A DNA stretch of 19,267 nucleotides, taken from assembly GCA_019421015.1 (NCBI GenBank), contig JAHZGC010000029.1, positions 31,277 through 50,543 on the forward strand, read 5' to 3'. Each line of letters opens with the position of its first letter. Positions within the stretch are counted from its first letter, which is position 1. Of this stretch, positions 1 through 5,717 are shown piece by piece. The DNA comes from Coriobacteriaceae bacterium (GTDB lineage: Bacteria; Actinomycetota; Coriobacteriia; Coriobacteriales; UMGS124). A program made the translations under genes and the position numbers. The notes below the pieces were generated by a model that saw only the letters and a program-made list of their open reading frames with translations, searched no databases and had not been told where the DNA came from.

Positions 1-52
1 ATGCCGCCAGCTTCAAGCCCTGGTTCTCACTCTGGAGGTCGGCCAGTTTGCT
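1..52 (-). other. Open reading frame continuing past an amber codon, off the window edge
   Basis: Seventeen codons after the TAG at 55-53, the same minus-strand frame stays open to the window edge and still looks coding: third codon positions are mostly G or C and the peptide (SKLADLQSENQGLKLAA) has a coiled-coil-like spacing of leucines and charged residues. It has no start codon of its own. It could be the 3' part of the preceding small gene separated by a nonsense codon, or just chance. Seventeen codons cannot decide this. Confidence 0.3.
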
Positions 53-208
53 CTACGTCGGGAGGTCGCGGCTCACGCGGCCGTACGTCTTCTGGCAGCG
101 CTCGCAGGTCCTCACGAGCCTGCGCCACGCCGCCGGGTGCGTCACTATCCAGCCGTGGGCCCTCCCGACGAAGTCGCGCCCCTTCTCGGGGTCGAACTCG
201 CGGGCCAC
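53..208 (-). CDS. Small hypothetical protein with a CxxC motif
   Basis: A 51-aa protein starting with GTG directly after the TAG stop of the upstream membrane-protein gene (TAG-GTG, no gap). A run matching the extended Shine-Dalgarno (GGTGATC) lies just upstream and overlaps the end of that gene, which supports coupled translation. The peptide begins MAREFDPEKGRDF, is charged, and has a CERC pair near residues 36-39 that could bind metal or form a disulfide. Codon third positions are strongly G/C, unlike the alternative frames. I do not recognise a family. It stops at TAG (55-53), yet the same frame continues open to the window edge, so it may be a truncated form of a longer protein. Confidence 0.5.
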   Translation of the reverse strand: MAREFDPEKGRDFVGRAHGWIVTHPAAWRRLVRTCERCQKTYGRVSRDLPT

Positions 209-445
209 CTAGATCACCCCCAGGGAACGCATGGCGAGGGCCAGCCCCCTGAGCGCCCAGTACCCCCACAGCGGGCACGTCAGGAGCAGCGCGAGCGCCG
301 CTACGTCGGCCCACGTTTTGACAGAACCCGCCATGCTGTAGGTATAATCGTACACGCGACGGGTACTCCCGCCGTTTTGTGCGCCGGTCCCGACGGTATG
401 GCCCTGGAAAGCACCCGTCGGGGCCTGCTCGGCTCCCATCCCCAT
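209..445 (-). CDS. Small single-pass membrane protein of the mobile element
   Basis: A 78-aa protein. The ATG at 445 was chosen because AAGGAG sits 6 nt upstream, beginning just inside the end of the XRE gene; the intergenic gap is only 11 nt, so the two are almost certainly co-transcribed. Residues 1-40 are polar and Gly/Ala/Thr-rich; residues about 46-70 form one hydrophobic segment (VAALALLLTCPLWGYWALRG) followed by a short basic tail. The frame can also be extended far upstream, antisense-free but overlapping the XRE gene in another frame, which I do not believe. No family recognised. Position next to an XRE repressor in an integrated element suggests a small accessory membrane protein, but its role is unknown. 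Confidence 0.6.
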   Translation of the reverse strand: MGMGAEQAPTGAFQGHTVGTGAQNGGSTRRVYDYTYSMAGSVKTWADVAALALLLTCPLWGYWALRGLALAMRSLGVI

Positions 446-456
446 AACCTTCTCCT

Positions 457-717
457 TTACATCGCCTTGGCGAACTGGATCACTTCCGCCTTTGTCACCG
501 GCATCTCGAACGGCTCTATCAGGTCGCCTATGTCGACGCCCAGCGCGTCCATCAGCCTGCAGGCCATGTCGAGCCTGGGCACCGTGCGCCCAAGCTCCCA
601 CGACTTGAGCGTCTCGACCCCTATGCCCGACGCCGCCGACAGGCCCTCCCTGCTCATGCCGCGGCCCTCGCGTATCTGCTCGAGCCGGCGTGCGAACACC
701 GCCTTGTCGAAGGTCAA
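457..717 (-). CDS. XRE-family (Cro/CI-type) transcriptional regulator
   Basis: An 86-aa protein that is almost entirely one helix-turn-helix_3 domain: FARRLEQIREGRGMSREGLS (residues 8-27) gives helices 1-2, and SGIGVETLKSWELGRTVP (30-47) is the recognition helix with the typical W-E-x-G-R-xx-P signature. The start is a TTG at 717, chosen because GGGAGGTG lies about 5 nt upstream; no ATG or GTG fits that site. It likely represses its own promoter and possibly the divergent regulator, through the dyads at 866-1004. Downstream it is followed after 11 nt by the small membrane protein gene, so the pair forms a small minus-strand operon. The 717-866 stretch upstream is GC-rich leader with no convincing gene. 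Confidence 0.85.
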   Translation of the reverse strand: MTFDKAVFARRLEQIREGRGMSREGLSAASGIGVETLKSWELGRTVPRLDMACRLMDALGVDIGDLIEPFEMPVTKAEVIQFAKAM

Positions 718-865
718 CGCGCACCTCCCTTCCGTCTTCTCCCGCCCATGGCCTCGCGGCCGCGCCTTGACCGGATGCGCCCCGGCCCGTTTTTCGCAGG
801 GAGGCGACGAGGTGCGCCCACGCTTGCCCTGCGTATGCGGCTCTCAAGATGCTGTGGAGGCGGTG

Positions 866-894
866 TCCGAACTTGGCAGAATGTCAAGTTCGGA
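866..894. promoter_or_regulatory. Perfect 10-bp inverted repeat, candidate regulator operator
   Basis: TCCGAACTTG and CAAGTTCGGA form perfect 10-bp arms around a 9-nt centre. The minus-strand reading contains TTGACA inside the dyad, so a bound repressor could cover a -35 element, although I see no good -10 at the right distance. It lies between two divergent XRE regulator genes, the usual place for a Cro/CI-type operator. The GAACTT/GTTC core recurs in the neighbouring dyad at 939-953. Confidence 0.55.
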
Positions 895-900
895 GGATGA

Positions 901-920
901 TTCTCCCCGCACGGGGAGAA
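901..920. promoter_or_regulatory. GC-rich perfect palindrome between divergent regulators
   Basis: TTCTCCCCG and CGGGGAGAA are perfect 9-bp arms with a 2-nt centre; as RNA it would be an 8-bp stem with a 4-nt loop. A short T-run (926-931) follows after 5 nt on the plus strand, so it could act as a weak terminator for transcription entering rightward, or as a protein site. There is no plus-strand gene upstream to terminate, which makes an operator or attenuator more likely. Confidence 0.4.
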
Positions 921-938
921 AACCCATTTTTCCTGTGC

Positions 939-953
939 GGAACTTTCTGTTCC
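939..953. promoter_or_regulatory. GGAAC-N5-GTTCC dyad, candidate second operator
   Basis: GGAAC (939-943) and GTTCC (949-953) are inverted around TTTCT. It shares the GAAC/GTTC core with the 866-894 dyad and lies next to the most AT-rich part of the divergent control region (954-972). Confidence 0.4.
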
Positions 954-977
954 TAGTAATTAATTTTGTTACACGTT

Positions 978-1004
978 GAGTTCCTTATAGATACGCAGAG
1001 TTCC
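978..1004 (+). repeat. Direct repeat GAGTTCC x2, 20-bp period, near a candidate promoter
   Basis: GAGTTCC occurs at 978-984 and again at 998-1004, about two helical turns apart, and so faces the same side of the DNA. The first copy lies within, and the second just after, a possible plus-strand promoter (TTGTTA 966-971, 16-nt spacer, TAGATA 988-993; both hexamers weak). With the two GTTC-containing dyads to the left this makes a plausible multi-site operator for one or both XRE proteins. Confidence 0.35.
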
Positions 1005-1063
1005 GATTTTTGTGTTCTGGCGCACTGACCGTGTACTTTTGTTTGAAATGTGGAGGAAGTCCC

Positions 1064-1384
1064 GTGAACTTGCAGCTAAAAAGGCTCCGCGAGGAGTCCG
1101 GCTACGCCCACCAGTCGGAGTTCGCCGACAAGATCGGCGTCGAGCGCAGGACCTACGCGAGCTGGGAGCGCGGCGACCGCATGATGAGCCTAGCCCAGGC
1201 GTGCATGGTCGCCGACGCCCTGGGCTGCTCTGTAGACTCGCTCGCCGGCCGCCACTCCGACTCGCTCACCGCCAAGGAGCGCGACCTGATGGCCCGCTAC
1301 CGCTGCGTGCCCAAGCTCGGCAAGGAGGCACTTGAGTCCGTCGCCGTCGCCCTGACCGCCGCAGTCAAGGACGGCACCAGATGA
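1064..1384 (+). CDS. XRE-family helix-turn-helix regulator
   Basis: A 106-aa protein. The GTG at 1064 is preferred over upstream in-frame starts because GGAGG lies 7 nt before it and the helix-turn-helix begins at once: LQLKRLREESGYAHQSEFAD then KIGVERRTYASWERGDRMMS, with the W-E-x-G-x-R signature. After the domain (about residues 5-60) a helical C-terminal part (SLTAKERDLMARYRCVPKLG) resembles the tail of many phage-type XRE repressors. It is divergent from the XRE gene at 457-717 and upstream of, and co-directional with, the ATPase/RloB cassette, which has its own promoter. It ends at TGA; a short hairpin with a T-run (1439-1459) lies downstream. Confidence 0.85.
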   Translation: MNLQLKRLREESGYAHQSEFADKIGVERRTYASWERGDRMMSLAQACMVADALGCSVDSLAGRHSDSLTAKERDLMARYRCVPKLGKEALESVAVALTAAVKDGTR

Positions 1385-1437
1385 GGGGCGCGGGTGTCCG
1401 TCTAGAAAACATCTTATTGGGTATTTTTCTCCTAAAA

Positions 1438-1468
1438 TTGTGAGAAACTCACACTTTTTGGATATAAT
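1438..1468 (+). promoter_or_regulatory. Promoter of the ATPase/RloB cassette with an overlapping dyad
   Basis: A perfect TATAAT -10 lies at 1463-1468, 36 nt before the ATG. The -35 is either TTGTGA (1438-1443, 19-nt spacer) or GTGAGA (1440-1445, 17-nt spacer). Over this -35 sits a dyad TGTGAG-AAA-CTCACA (1439-1453), which could be a repressor site; because CTTTTT follows it, the same hairpin could also end transcripts from the XRE gene upstream. Confidence 0.6.
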
Positions 1469-1504
1469 CATCTCAATATATGACTTCTACTTGAAGGTGG
1501 AGAC

Positions 1505-2782
1505 ATGCTGCTCGAGTTCGGCGTCAAGAACTACCGCTCGTTTAGGGACGAGGCGCGCCTGACTATGTTGCCCGTGAACGCCTATAAGGAGAAGCCCGAG
1601 AACCTGGCACCCGTCAAACCCCTCGGAACAAACTCTGACGGCGTCCTCAGCGCTGCGGTGATATACGGCGCAAACGCTTCGGGCAAGACGAACCTACTCA
1701 AGGCAATCGACTTTGGCCGAGCCTGCGCCATGGGCCTGATAACGTTTGGCTCCCCCGACTACCGCTCGGCCTTCGTGGGGTGTGAAGCGCCATCGGAGTT
1801 CTCTTTCTCGATTATTGCCAACGGGACTAGATACCGCTACGAGTTTTCGCTTTCCGATGAGGGGGCGACCGATGAGGCCCTGTACGTTAGGCCCAGGGGG
1901 GAGAGGCTCGTCTATAGGAGAACGCGGCAGGAAGATGGGTCTTATGCCGTAAAACAAGGGTCTATGTACTCCGGAATCGAAAGCAAGTTAAAAGGGTTTT
2001 CCGACAACGGGCTGGTCCTAAACTTTCTGGCGAAGTTCGGGATGCCCGATTGTGCGGCCGTAGTCAGGTGGTTCGTGAGCACCCTCTCGGTCCACGACAA
2101 ATCAGACCCGCTTGAGCAGGGCGAGATTCTGCAAAAGCTAATCAATCTCGGCGAATCGAGCTTCACAAAAGTAATCGATGCGGTGAAATCGGCCGACCTC
2201 GGTATCGTGGGGGCCCAGATATCCGTTAGCGACCTGACTGCGGAGGAAAGAGAGAGCCAGAAGGTCGCAACCGACAAGATTAAAGCCGTCTTCGCGGCAC
2301 TTGTTGGCGAGAGTTCTTTGGAACTCGAACCTCCTGACCAAAAGATCGTCTTTCAGTTTCAACATACGATAAACGGCAATCGAGTCGGATTTGGGTTTGA
2401 CAGGGAGTCCCTCGGAACAGTGACCTTGCTTAACCTAGCGGCTGATTTCGTTGACGCAATTGTCAATGGGCGCGTTCTCGTTGTGGACGAGATCGAACGA
2501 AGCCTGCATCCAATGCTCCTCAAGAGCCTTGTGTCGCTATTTTTCGATCGTGATTTGAACACCAAGAACGCCCAGCTCGTATTCACCACCCACGACCTCT
2601 CCATCATGAGTAGCGATTTGCTAAGAAGGGATCAGATTTGGTTTGTCCAAAAAGACCCGGTCACAGGCGGCAGCGAGCTTTACTCTCTTGCTGAATATTC
2701 ACCGCGCAAGGACGACAACATACTGAACCGATACCTCTACGGGGCATACGGTGCCGTCCCGTTCATAGAGAGGGTGCTGTAG
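1505..2782 (+). CDS. rloA: AAA-family ATPase, RloA/AbiLi-like (anti-phage cassette, first gene)
   Basis: A 425-aa AAA_15/AAA_21-type ATPase with an ABC/SMC-like head. It begins with the family N-terminus FGVKNYRSFRDEARLTM; Walker A is GANASGKT at 55-62; a signature-like ESLGTVTLLNLA follows at 301-312; Walker B is VLVVDEIERSLHP at 324-336 with the D-E pair at 328-329; the switch histidine is in TTHDL at 361-365; and the C-terminus carries Y-x-x-G-x-YGA-x-P (410-419). AAGGTGGAG stands just before the ATG. The next gene starts immediately after the stop (TAG-ATG), so the two are coupled. In characterised relatives this ATPase partners RloB in phage defence by abortive infection; that role here is inferred. 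GC content is visibly lower than in flanking genes, suggesting separate acquisition. Confidence 0.9.
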   Translation: MLLEFGVKNYRSFRDEARLTMLPVNAYKEKPENLAPVKPLGTNSDGVLSAAVIYGANASGKTNLLKAIDFGRACAMGLITFGSPDYRSAFVGCEAPSEFSFSIIANGTRYRYEFSLSDEGATDEALYVRPRGERLVYRRTRQEDGSYAVKQGSMYSGIESKLKGFSDNGLVLNFLAKFGMPDCAAVVRWFVSTLSVHDKSDPLEQGEILQKLINLGESSFTKVIDAVKSADLGIVGAQISVSDLTAEERESQKVATDKIKAVFAALVGESSLELEPPDQKIVFQFQHTINGNRVGFGFDRESLGTVTLLNLAADFVDAIVNGRVLVVDEIERSLHPMLLKSLVSLFFDRDLNTKNAQLVFTTHDLSIMSSDLLRRDQIWFVQKDPVTGGSELYSLAEYSPRKDDNILNRYLYGAYGAVPFIERVL

Positions 2783-3406
2783 ATGGCAAGAAAGCAGGGT
2801 GGTCGAAGCGAGGGAGGGAGAAGCGCCAAGCCGGTCGTCCTCGTCGTGTGCGAAGGGGAAACTGAGTTTCATTACATGAACTTCATCCGGGGAAAATATA
2901 GGGCGAGTTGGCTTGAACCGAGGCTTTCCGATCAATCGGAGCCGATGGGCATCATTGGCTGCGCCAACCACATGTCCGACGAGTTGAGGCGAAAGGGGCT
3001 CGATGTCGATACATGGTTGGTTTTTGACGCCGAGAGCCCCTCCGATGAAAGAAACCGAAAATATCGTGACGCCATTTGCAAAGCCCTTTCTTCAGGCATG
3101 AGAGTAGCCAACTCAAGCCCTTGCTTCGAGTACTGGGTGCTCGCCCATTTCGCACCAGGGATGATTGTAGTGGAACCCCGCGAAGCCGTTGCGGCATTGG
3201 ACAAACCCGGACGAATCCCCGGTTACAAAAAGCCTCATTTGCCATACGACGAACTCTGGGAAAGGTCTGAAGCAGGAATCCCGTCAAAAGCTATGCAGAA
3301 AAGAAGACGGGACCTGGAGAATATCGGCGAGGACCCCAGATACGGTAGACCGGTGTCCTACGTTGACGAACTTATCGCCCATTTATCGGAAATTCAATCC
3401 CGCTAA
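2783..3406 (+). CDS. rloB: RloB/AbiLii-like TOPRIM-fold protein (anti-phage cassette, second gene)
   Basis: A 207-aa RloB-family protein, close to the usual length. After a basic N-terminus, VVLVVCEGETEFHY (18-31) gives the first TOPRIM-like strand and acidic E24; DTWLVFDAE (76-84) gives the second acidic site, as D-x-E rather than the more usual D-x-D; SSPCFEYWVLAHF (111-123) is the most diagnostic RloB motif; PGYKK (146-150) follows. The ATG abuts the ATPase stop codon, with no separate ribosome site needed. The family is thought to be a nuclease-like effector controlled by its AAA partner; the target is unknown. After the TAA the frame reads on as coding-like sequence for 14 codons, a possible scar of cargo replacement. 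A strong hairpin at 3437-3489 ends the transcript. Confidence 0.88.
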   Translation: MARKQGGRSEGGRSAKPVVLVVCEGETEFHYMNFIRGKYRASWLEPRLSDQSEPMGIIGCANHMSDELRRKGLDVDTWLVFDAESPSDERNRKYRDAICKALSSGMRVANSSPCFEYWVLAHFAPGMIVVEPREAVAALDKPGRIPGYKKPHLPYDELWERSEAGIPSKAMQKRRRDLENIGEDPRYGRPVSYVDELIAHLSEIQSR

Positions 3407-3451
3407 ATCAAATCGGCCATAGACGACCTCAAGGCGAAGAAGAGGGGCTAG
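3407..3451 (+). pseudogene. Possible 3' remnant of a former gene (cargo-swap scar)
   Basis: Directly after the RloB stop, fourteen codons read IKSAIDDLKAKKRG then TAG. The third positions are mostly G/C, unlike the lower-GC RloB gene before it, and the peptide looks like a natural lysine-rich C-terminus. This could be the tail of a gene previously located here, cut when the ATPase/RloB cassette arrived. The evidence is short and could be chance. Confidence 0.25.
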
Positions 3452-3489
3452 GCTCGAGATGGGAAGGAACGACCCCAACCCCTCTTCTT
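3437..3489. terminator. Bidirectional terminator between RloB and the integrase
   Basis: AAGAAGAGGGG (3437-3447) and CCCCTCTTCTT (3479-3489) form a perfect 11-bp stem around a 31-nt loop that contains further short pairings. Plus-strand RNA then reads TCTCTCG, only weakly U-rich. The site lies between converging genes (rloB on plus, integrase on minus, 3498 being the integrase stop), where a shared terminator is expected. Confidence 0.65.
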
Positions 3490-3497
3490 TCTCTCGC

Positions 3498-4580
3498 CTA
3501 CCTCATGACCCCGTCCACGACGGCGGCGGCCCTAACTTTTGCCTCGCGATCGTCGCTCGCGTACGTGTTGAGAGTTATGGACGCGTCGGCGTGCCCCAGG
3601 TTCGATGACACGGTCTTTATGTCAATCTTCGCCGCCACAGCCATTGTTGCCCAAGTGTGCCTCAGGTCGTGAAACGTGCATGCCCTTTCCTCAGAGCCCG
3701 TTATCCCGTGCCTCTCGGCCAAGTCGTGCCAGGCGTGGGATATGTAGTTCACCGACGCCGGCCTGTTCCCTCCGAGGAGGTACCTCCCGGTCGTTACCCT
3801 TCGCCACGCATCGAGCTCCTCCGCAAGGCCGGCCGGGACTACGACATCCCGCTTGCTCCCGCTCTTCGTCTCCTTCTCGTATGCCCCCTGCTCTCCCACG
3901 CCTATTCCCCTCTTGACCCACAGGACGTGCCCCAGGGGGTCGTAGTCGCTCCATCGCAGGGCGCATATCTCCGCCTCCCTCAGGCCGGTGTAAAGGGCTA
4001 TGACGGCGGAAATCCTGAGACGGCCCGCCGGCTCTTTAGCCAGCTTGTCGAGCAGCCTCCCCCGTTCCCTCCGGTCGAGGTAGTTTATGCCGGGCTTGAC
4101 TTTCTTGTATTTCGGCGGAACCACGAACTCCATGGGGTTCTTGGCAATCAGGCCGTCGCCGACCGCCTTCTTGCAAACCCTCTTCATGAGCCGGTGGGCT
4201 TTGATCACGACCGTTGGCGAGTAACCGTCCTGAACCAGGCGTCTCTCCCACCTTTGGCATGCGTCCCGGTCCAGGTCCTCCACGTCGATGCCTTGAAAAG
4301 CGCGCTCGATTCGCTTCTGGGACTGGCGGTAGTCTTTAATCGTGGACTTCTCGACAGACCCAACGGCGTCGAGATCGTCCACCAGACTCTTCGCAAGGAC
4401 GCCTACGGGATGGCCTCGCTTTTTGGGGCCGCCATTTGCGAGCATCTCGTCAAGGGACTTTTTGGCGTCCCTGCGCGAGGAGGCCTTGAGCGCCTTGGTC
4501 GTCCTCGACCCGTCCTCGTGCACGATCACGGCCCTCCACCCGCCGTTCCTCCCCGCCCTCACGTACGCGTTCTTGTACAT
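3498..4580 (-). CDS. int: Tyrosine-family site-specific integrase
   Basis: A 360-aa phage-type tyrosine recombinase that inserts and excises the element at the adjacent tRNA-Leu. The ATG at 4580 is chosen because GGAGGTG lies about 10 nt upstream and the family N-terminus starts there (MYKNAYVRAGRNGGWRA, an arm-binding domain up to about residue 50). A SAM-like core-binding domain spans about 60-155. The catalytic residues are all visible: R201 in TGLREAE, H304 and R307 in HDLRH, H330 in LGHAD and the nucleophile Y340 in LNTYAS. It is intact and of normal length. It ends with TAG beside the shared terminator. Its start is about 160 nt from the 3' end of tRNA-Leu, which marks this as the attachment-site end of the element. 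The other end is outside the window. Confidence 0.93.
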   Translation of the reverse strand: MYKNAYVRAGRNGGWRAVIVHEDGSRTTKALKASSRRDAKKSLDEMLANGGPKKRGHPVGVLAKSLVDDLDAVGSVEKSTIKDYRQSQKRIERAFQGIDVEDLDRDACQRWERRLVQDGYSPTVVIKAHRLMKRVCKKAVGDGLIAKNPMEFVVPPKYKKVKPGINYLDRRERGRLLDKLAKEPAGRLRISAVIALYTGLREAEICALRWSDYDPLGHVLWVKRGIGVGEQGAYEKETKSGSKRDVVVPAGLAEELDAWRRVTTGRYLLGGNRPASVNYISHAWHDLAERHGITGSEERACTFHDLRHTWATMAVAAKIDIKTVSSNLGHADASITLNTYASDDREAKVRAAAVVDGVMR

Positions 4581-4651
4581 AAAAAGAACACACCTCCTCC
4601 GAACGCGCAGCCGAAAACAGGGCTTGGAAACGGGGCTCCGCGACGGGTGAG

Positions 4652-4671
4652 GTGCGCAAACAGTGCGCAAA
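4652..4671. repeat. Tandem GTGCGCAAA repeat, candidate integrase arm sites
   Basis: GTGCGCAAA occurs at 4652-4660 and 4663-4671, an 11-bp period, between the integrase start and the tRNA. A related TTTTGCAAAC follows near 4685-4694. Short direct repeats at about one helical turn beside an integrase gene are typical of arm-type binding sites of tyrosine integrases or of excisionase sites. The rest of 4581-4743 is AT-rich from 4672 on (many A/T runs, candidate -10 elements TATTAT and TATATT on the minus strand) and holds no other gene. Confidence 0.4.
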
Positions 4672-4743
4672 AAGTTGAAACAATTTTTGCAAACTATAAA
4701 ATATAATACATGAAAAAAGTGCATCTACCAGCCATTATGGAAG

Positions 4744-4827
4744 TGGTGCCCGAAGCGAGACTCGAACTCGCACGTGTTTCCACAAAGGTTTTTGAGACCT
4801 CCGCGTCTGCCATTCCGCCATTCGGGC
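4744..4827 (-). tRNA. tRNA-Leu (anticodon CAA), attachment site of the element
   Basis: Read on the minus strand, the acceptor arms GCCCGAA (5', from 4827) and TTCGGGC pair perfectly, followed by A and an encoded CCA. The anticodon stem-loop GAGGT-CTCAAAA-ACCTT gives anticodon CAA (leucine, UUG codons). A long variable arm (TGTGGAAACACG) marks it as a class II tRNA, and the T-loop reads GTTCGAGTC. The 3' end points to the integrated element, so the element probably uses the tRNA 3' end as its attachment core and leaves the gene intact. I could not find the matching direct repeat, as the far end of the element is outside the window. A hairpin (4829-4843) lies just upstream of the 5' end. Confidence 0.93.
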
Positions 4828-4828
4828 A

Positions 4829-4843
4829 CAGAGCACTGCTCTG
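4829..4843 (-). other. Hairpin directly before the tRNA-Leu 5' end
   Basis: CAGAGC-ACT-GCTCTG forms a 6-bp stem with a 3-nt loop, ending one base before the first tRNA nucleotide. There is no T-run, so it is not a typical terminator; it may shape the tRNA leader for RNase P cleavage. Confidence 0.35.
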
Positions 4844-4859
4844 CGAAGCACTGTTGGGC

Positions 4860-4888
4860 ATTGTAACCCAAGTCACTGGGTTCCACAA
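4860..4888 (-). promoter_or_regulatory. Candidate promoter of tRNA-Leu
   Basis: On the minus strand TTGTGG (4888-4883), a 17-nt spacer and TACAAT (4865-4860, five of six consensus bases) precede the tRNA by about 33 nt. It overlaps the last codons of the DUF192 gene, so the tRNA need not depend on read-through from the pilus operon. Confidence 0.5.
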
Positions 4889-5181
4889 ACAAATCGAGGA
4901 ACATCTCCTAAGATAAACCAAGGAGATGCCGACGCCTCGCGCTCCACAGCCGTCAAACCCTGCCGACAGAACCGCACACGTCCTGGCCGCACCGCCCGCT
5001 CACTCATAACGACACGGCCGTCTCCATCAAGAAACACCACGTCTATCGGATAACGCATCCCCAACGTATGAAGGGAGTGCGTATGTTCGAACACCAGGGC
5101 GGATCCCGTCGCCTGGCCCGGGAACGTCCCCAAAAGGCCCCTGAGCCTCTGAAAGAACCCCAACATCCAAAAGCAATCCAT
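4873..5181 (-). CDS. DUF192-family protein at the end of the Tad operon
   Basis: A 102-aa DUF192 protein: RLRGLLGT (residues 12-19) and HTLGMRYPIDVVFLDGDGRV (37-56) are the two family hallmarks. The function of DUF192 is not established; members often sit at the end of actinobacterial Tad/Flp clusters, as here. I chose the ATG at 5181 because GGAGGAGGGG lies 6-7 nt upstream. An earlier ATG at 5241 shares its A with the stop of the preceding pseudopilin gene (TGATG) but has a weak ribosome site; that start would add 20 residues with no domain match. A short hairpin (4865-4882) covers the stop codon, without a T-run. Confidence 0.8.
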   Translation of the reverse strand: MDCFWMLGFFQRLRGLLGTFPGQATGSALVFEHTHSLHTLGMRYPIDVVFLDGDGRVVMSERAVRPGRVRFCRQGLTAVEREASASPWFILGDVPRFVCGTQ

Positions 5182-5240
5182 CCGAAACCCCTCCTCCGTC
5201 CAGACATAACCTCGCCGGCAACGAGCCACAGCCCCTCCCA

Positions 5241-5717
5241 TCAAAAGACAACCCCGCTTCGATAACGGTCGACGACCACGGAGCACCGGTGAACCAACCG
5301 AATGGGAACGGACGCGTCAAAACCCGCTATGACCACCCCGGCAGGCCACGGGCGGTATTCGAGCGTGCACACGTAGCGGGTGAGATGCGGGGCGAACGAA
5401 AACCCGACATTCGTGTTCGGCGAGCCTTCCCAAGCCCCCTGGGTCTCCACCGAAACCTCCACCGCCCACACTCCCGCCATGGCGTGCTCGATAGCCGCCT
5501 GGACCGACCGGACGGCGTCAGCGGTACCCCCTTCGCTGCCCGCAGGCGAAACCCCCATGGCCAGAACCGCGCCAGGGGCGACCCTATCGAACCGTGCCGA
5601 GGCTTCGAGAAAAGCCATCAAGTTAAACACGACGATGGCAACCGTGATTACCAGCGGGAGCACCACCGCCAACTCCACCGCCATCTGCCCCTCCTGGCCC
5701 GAGGCCCTCCCGACCAT
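5241..5717 (-). CDS. TadE/TadF-like pseudopilin
   Basis: A 158-aa minor pseudopilin of the Tad pilus. Near the N-terminus EGQMAVELAVVLPLVITVAI carries a prepilin-type site: cleavage would follow G10, leaving Q at +1 and the conserved glutamate E15 at +5, followed by a single hydrophobic segment (residues 13-35). The rest is a soluble domain with two cysteines, presumably outside the membrane. The ATG at 5717 shares its A with the TAA stop of the upstream gene and has GGGAGGG about 7 nt upstream, deciding this start over one 30 nt earlier. A prepilin peptidase is needed to process it; none is encoded in the window. Confidence 0.78.
   Translation of the reverse strand: MVGRASGQEGQMAVELAVVLPLVITVAIVVFNLMAFLEASARFDRVAPGAVLAMGVSPAGSEGGTADAVRSVQAAIEHAMAGVWAVEVSVETQGAWEGSPNTNVGFSFAPHLTRYVCTLEYRPWPAGVVIAGFDASVPIRLVHRCSVVVDRYRSGVVF

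Noticed and set aside
1..445. General amber recoding in the element
   Set aside because: The integrase and the ATPase end at TAG at their natural family lengths, so TAG works as a stop at least there.
446..889. Upstream extension of the small membrane protein frame as far as 847, with a coding-like stretch over 720-889
   Set aside because: It would overlap the whole XRE gene in another frame on the same strand. The stretch at 720-889 may be a gene remnant (KFGHRLHSILRAAYAGQAW reads well) but it lacks a start and a ribosome site.
1..4743. Second attachment site (direct repeat of the tRNA-Leu 3' end)
   Set aside because: The sequence around GAGTTCGAGTC and TTCGGGC does not recur to the left; the other end is evidently outside the window.
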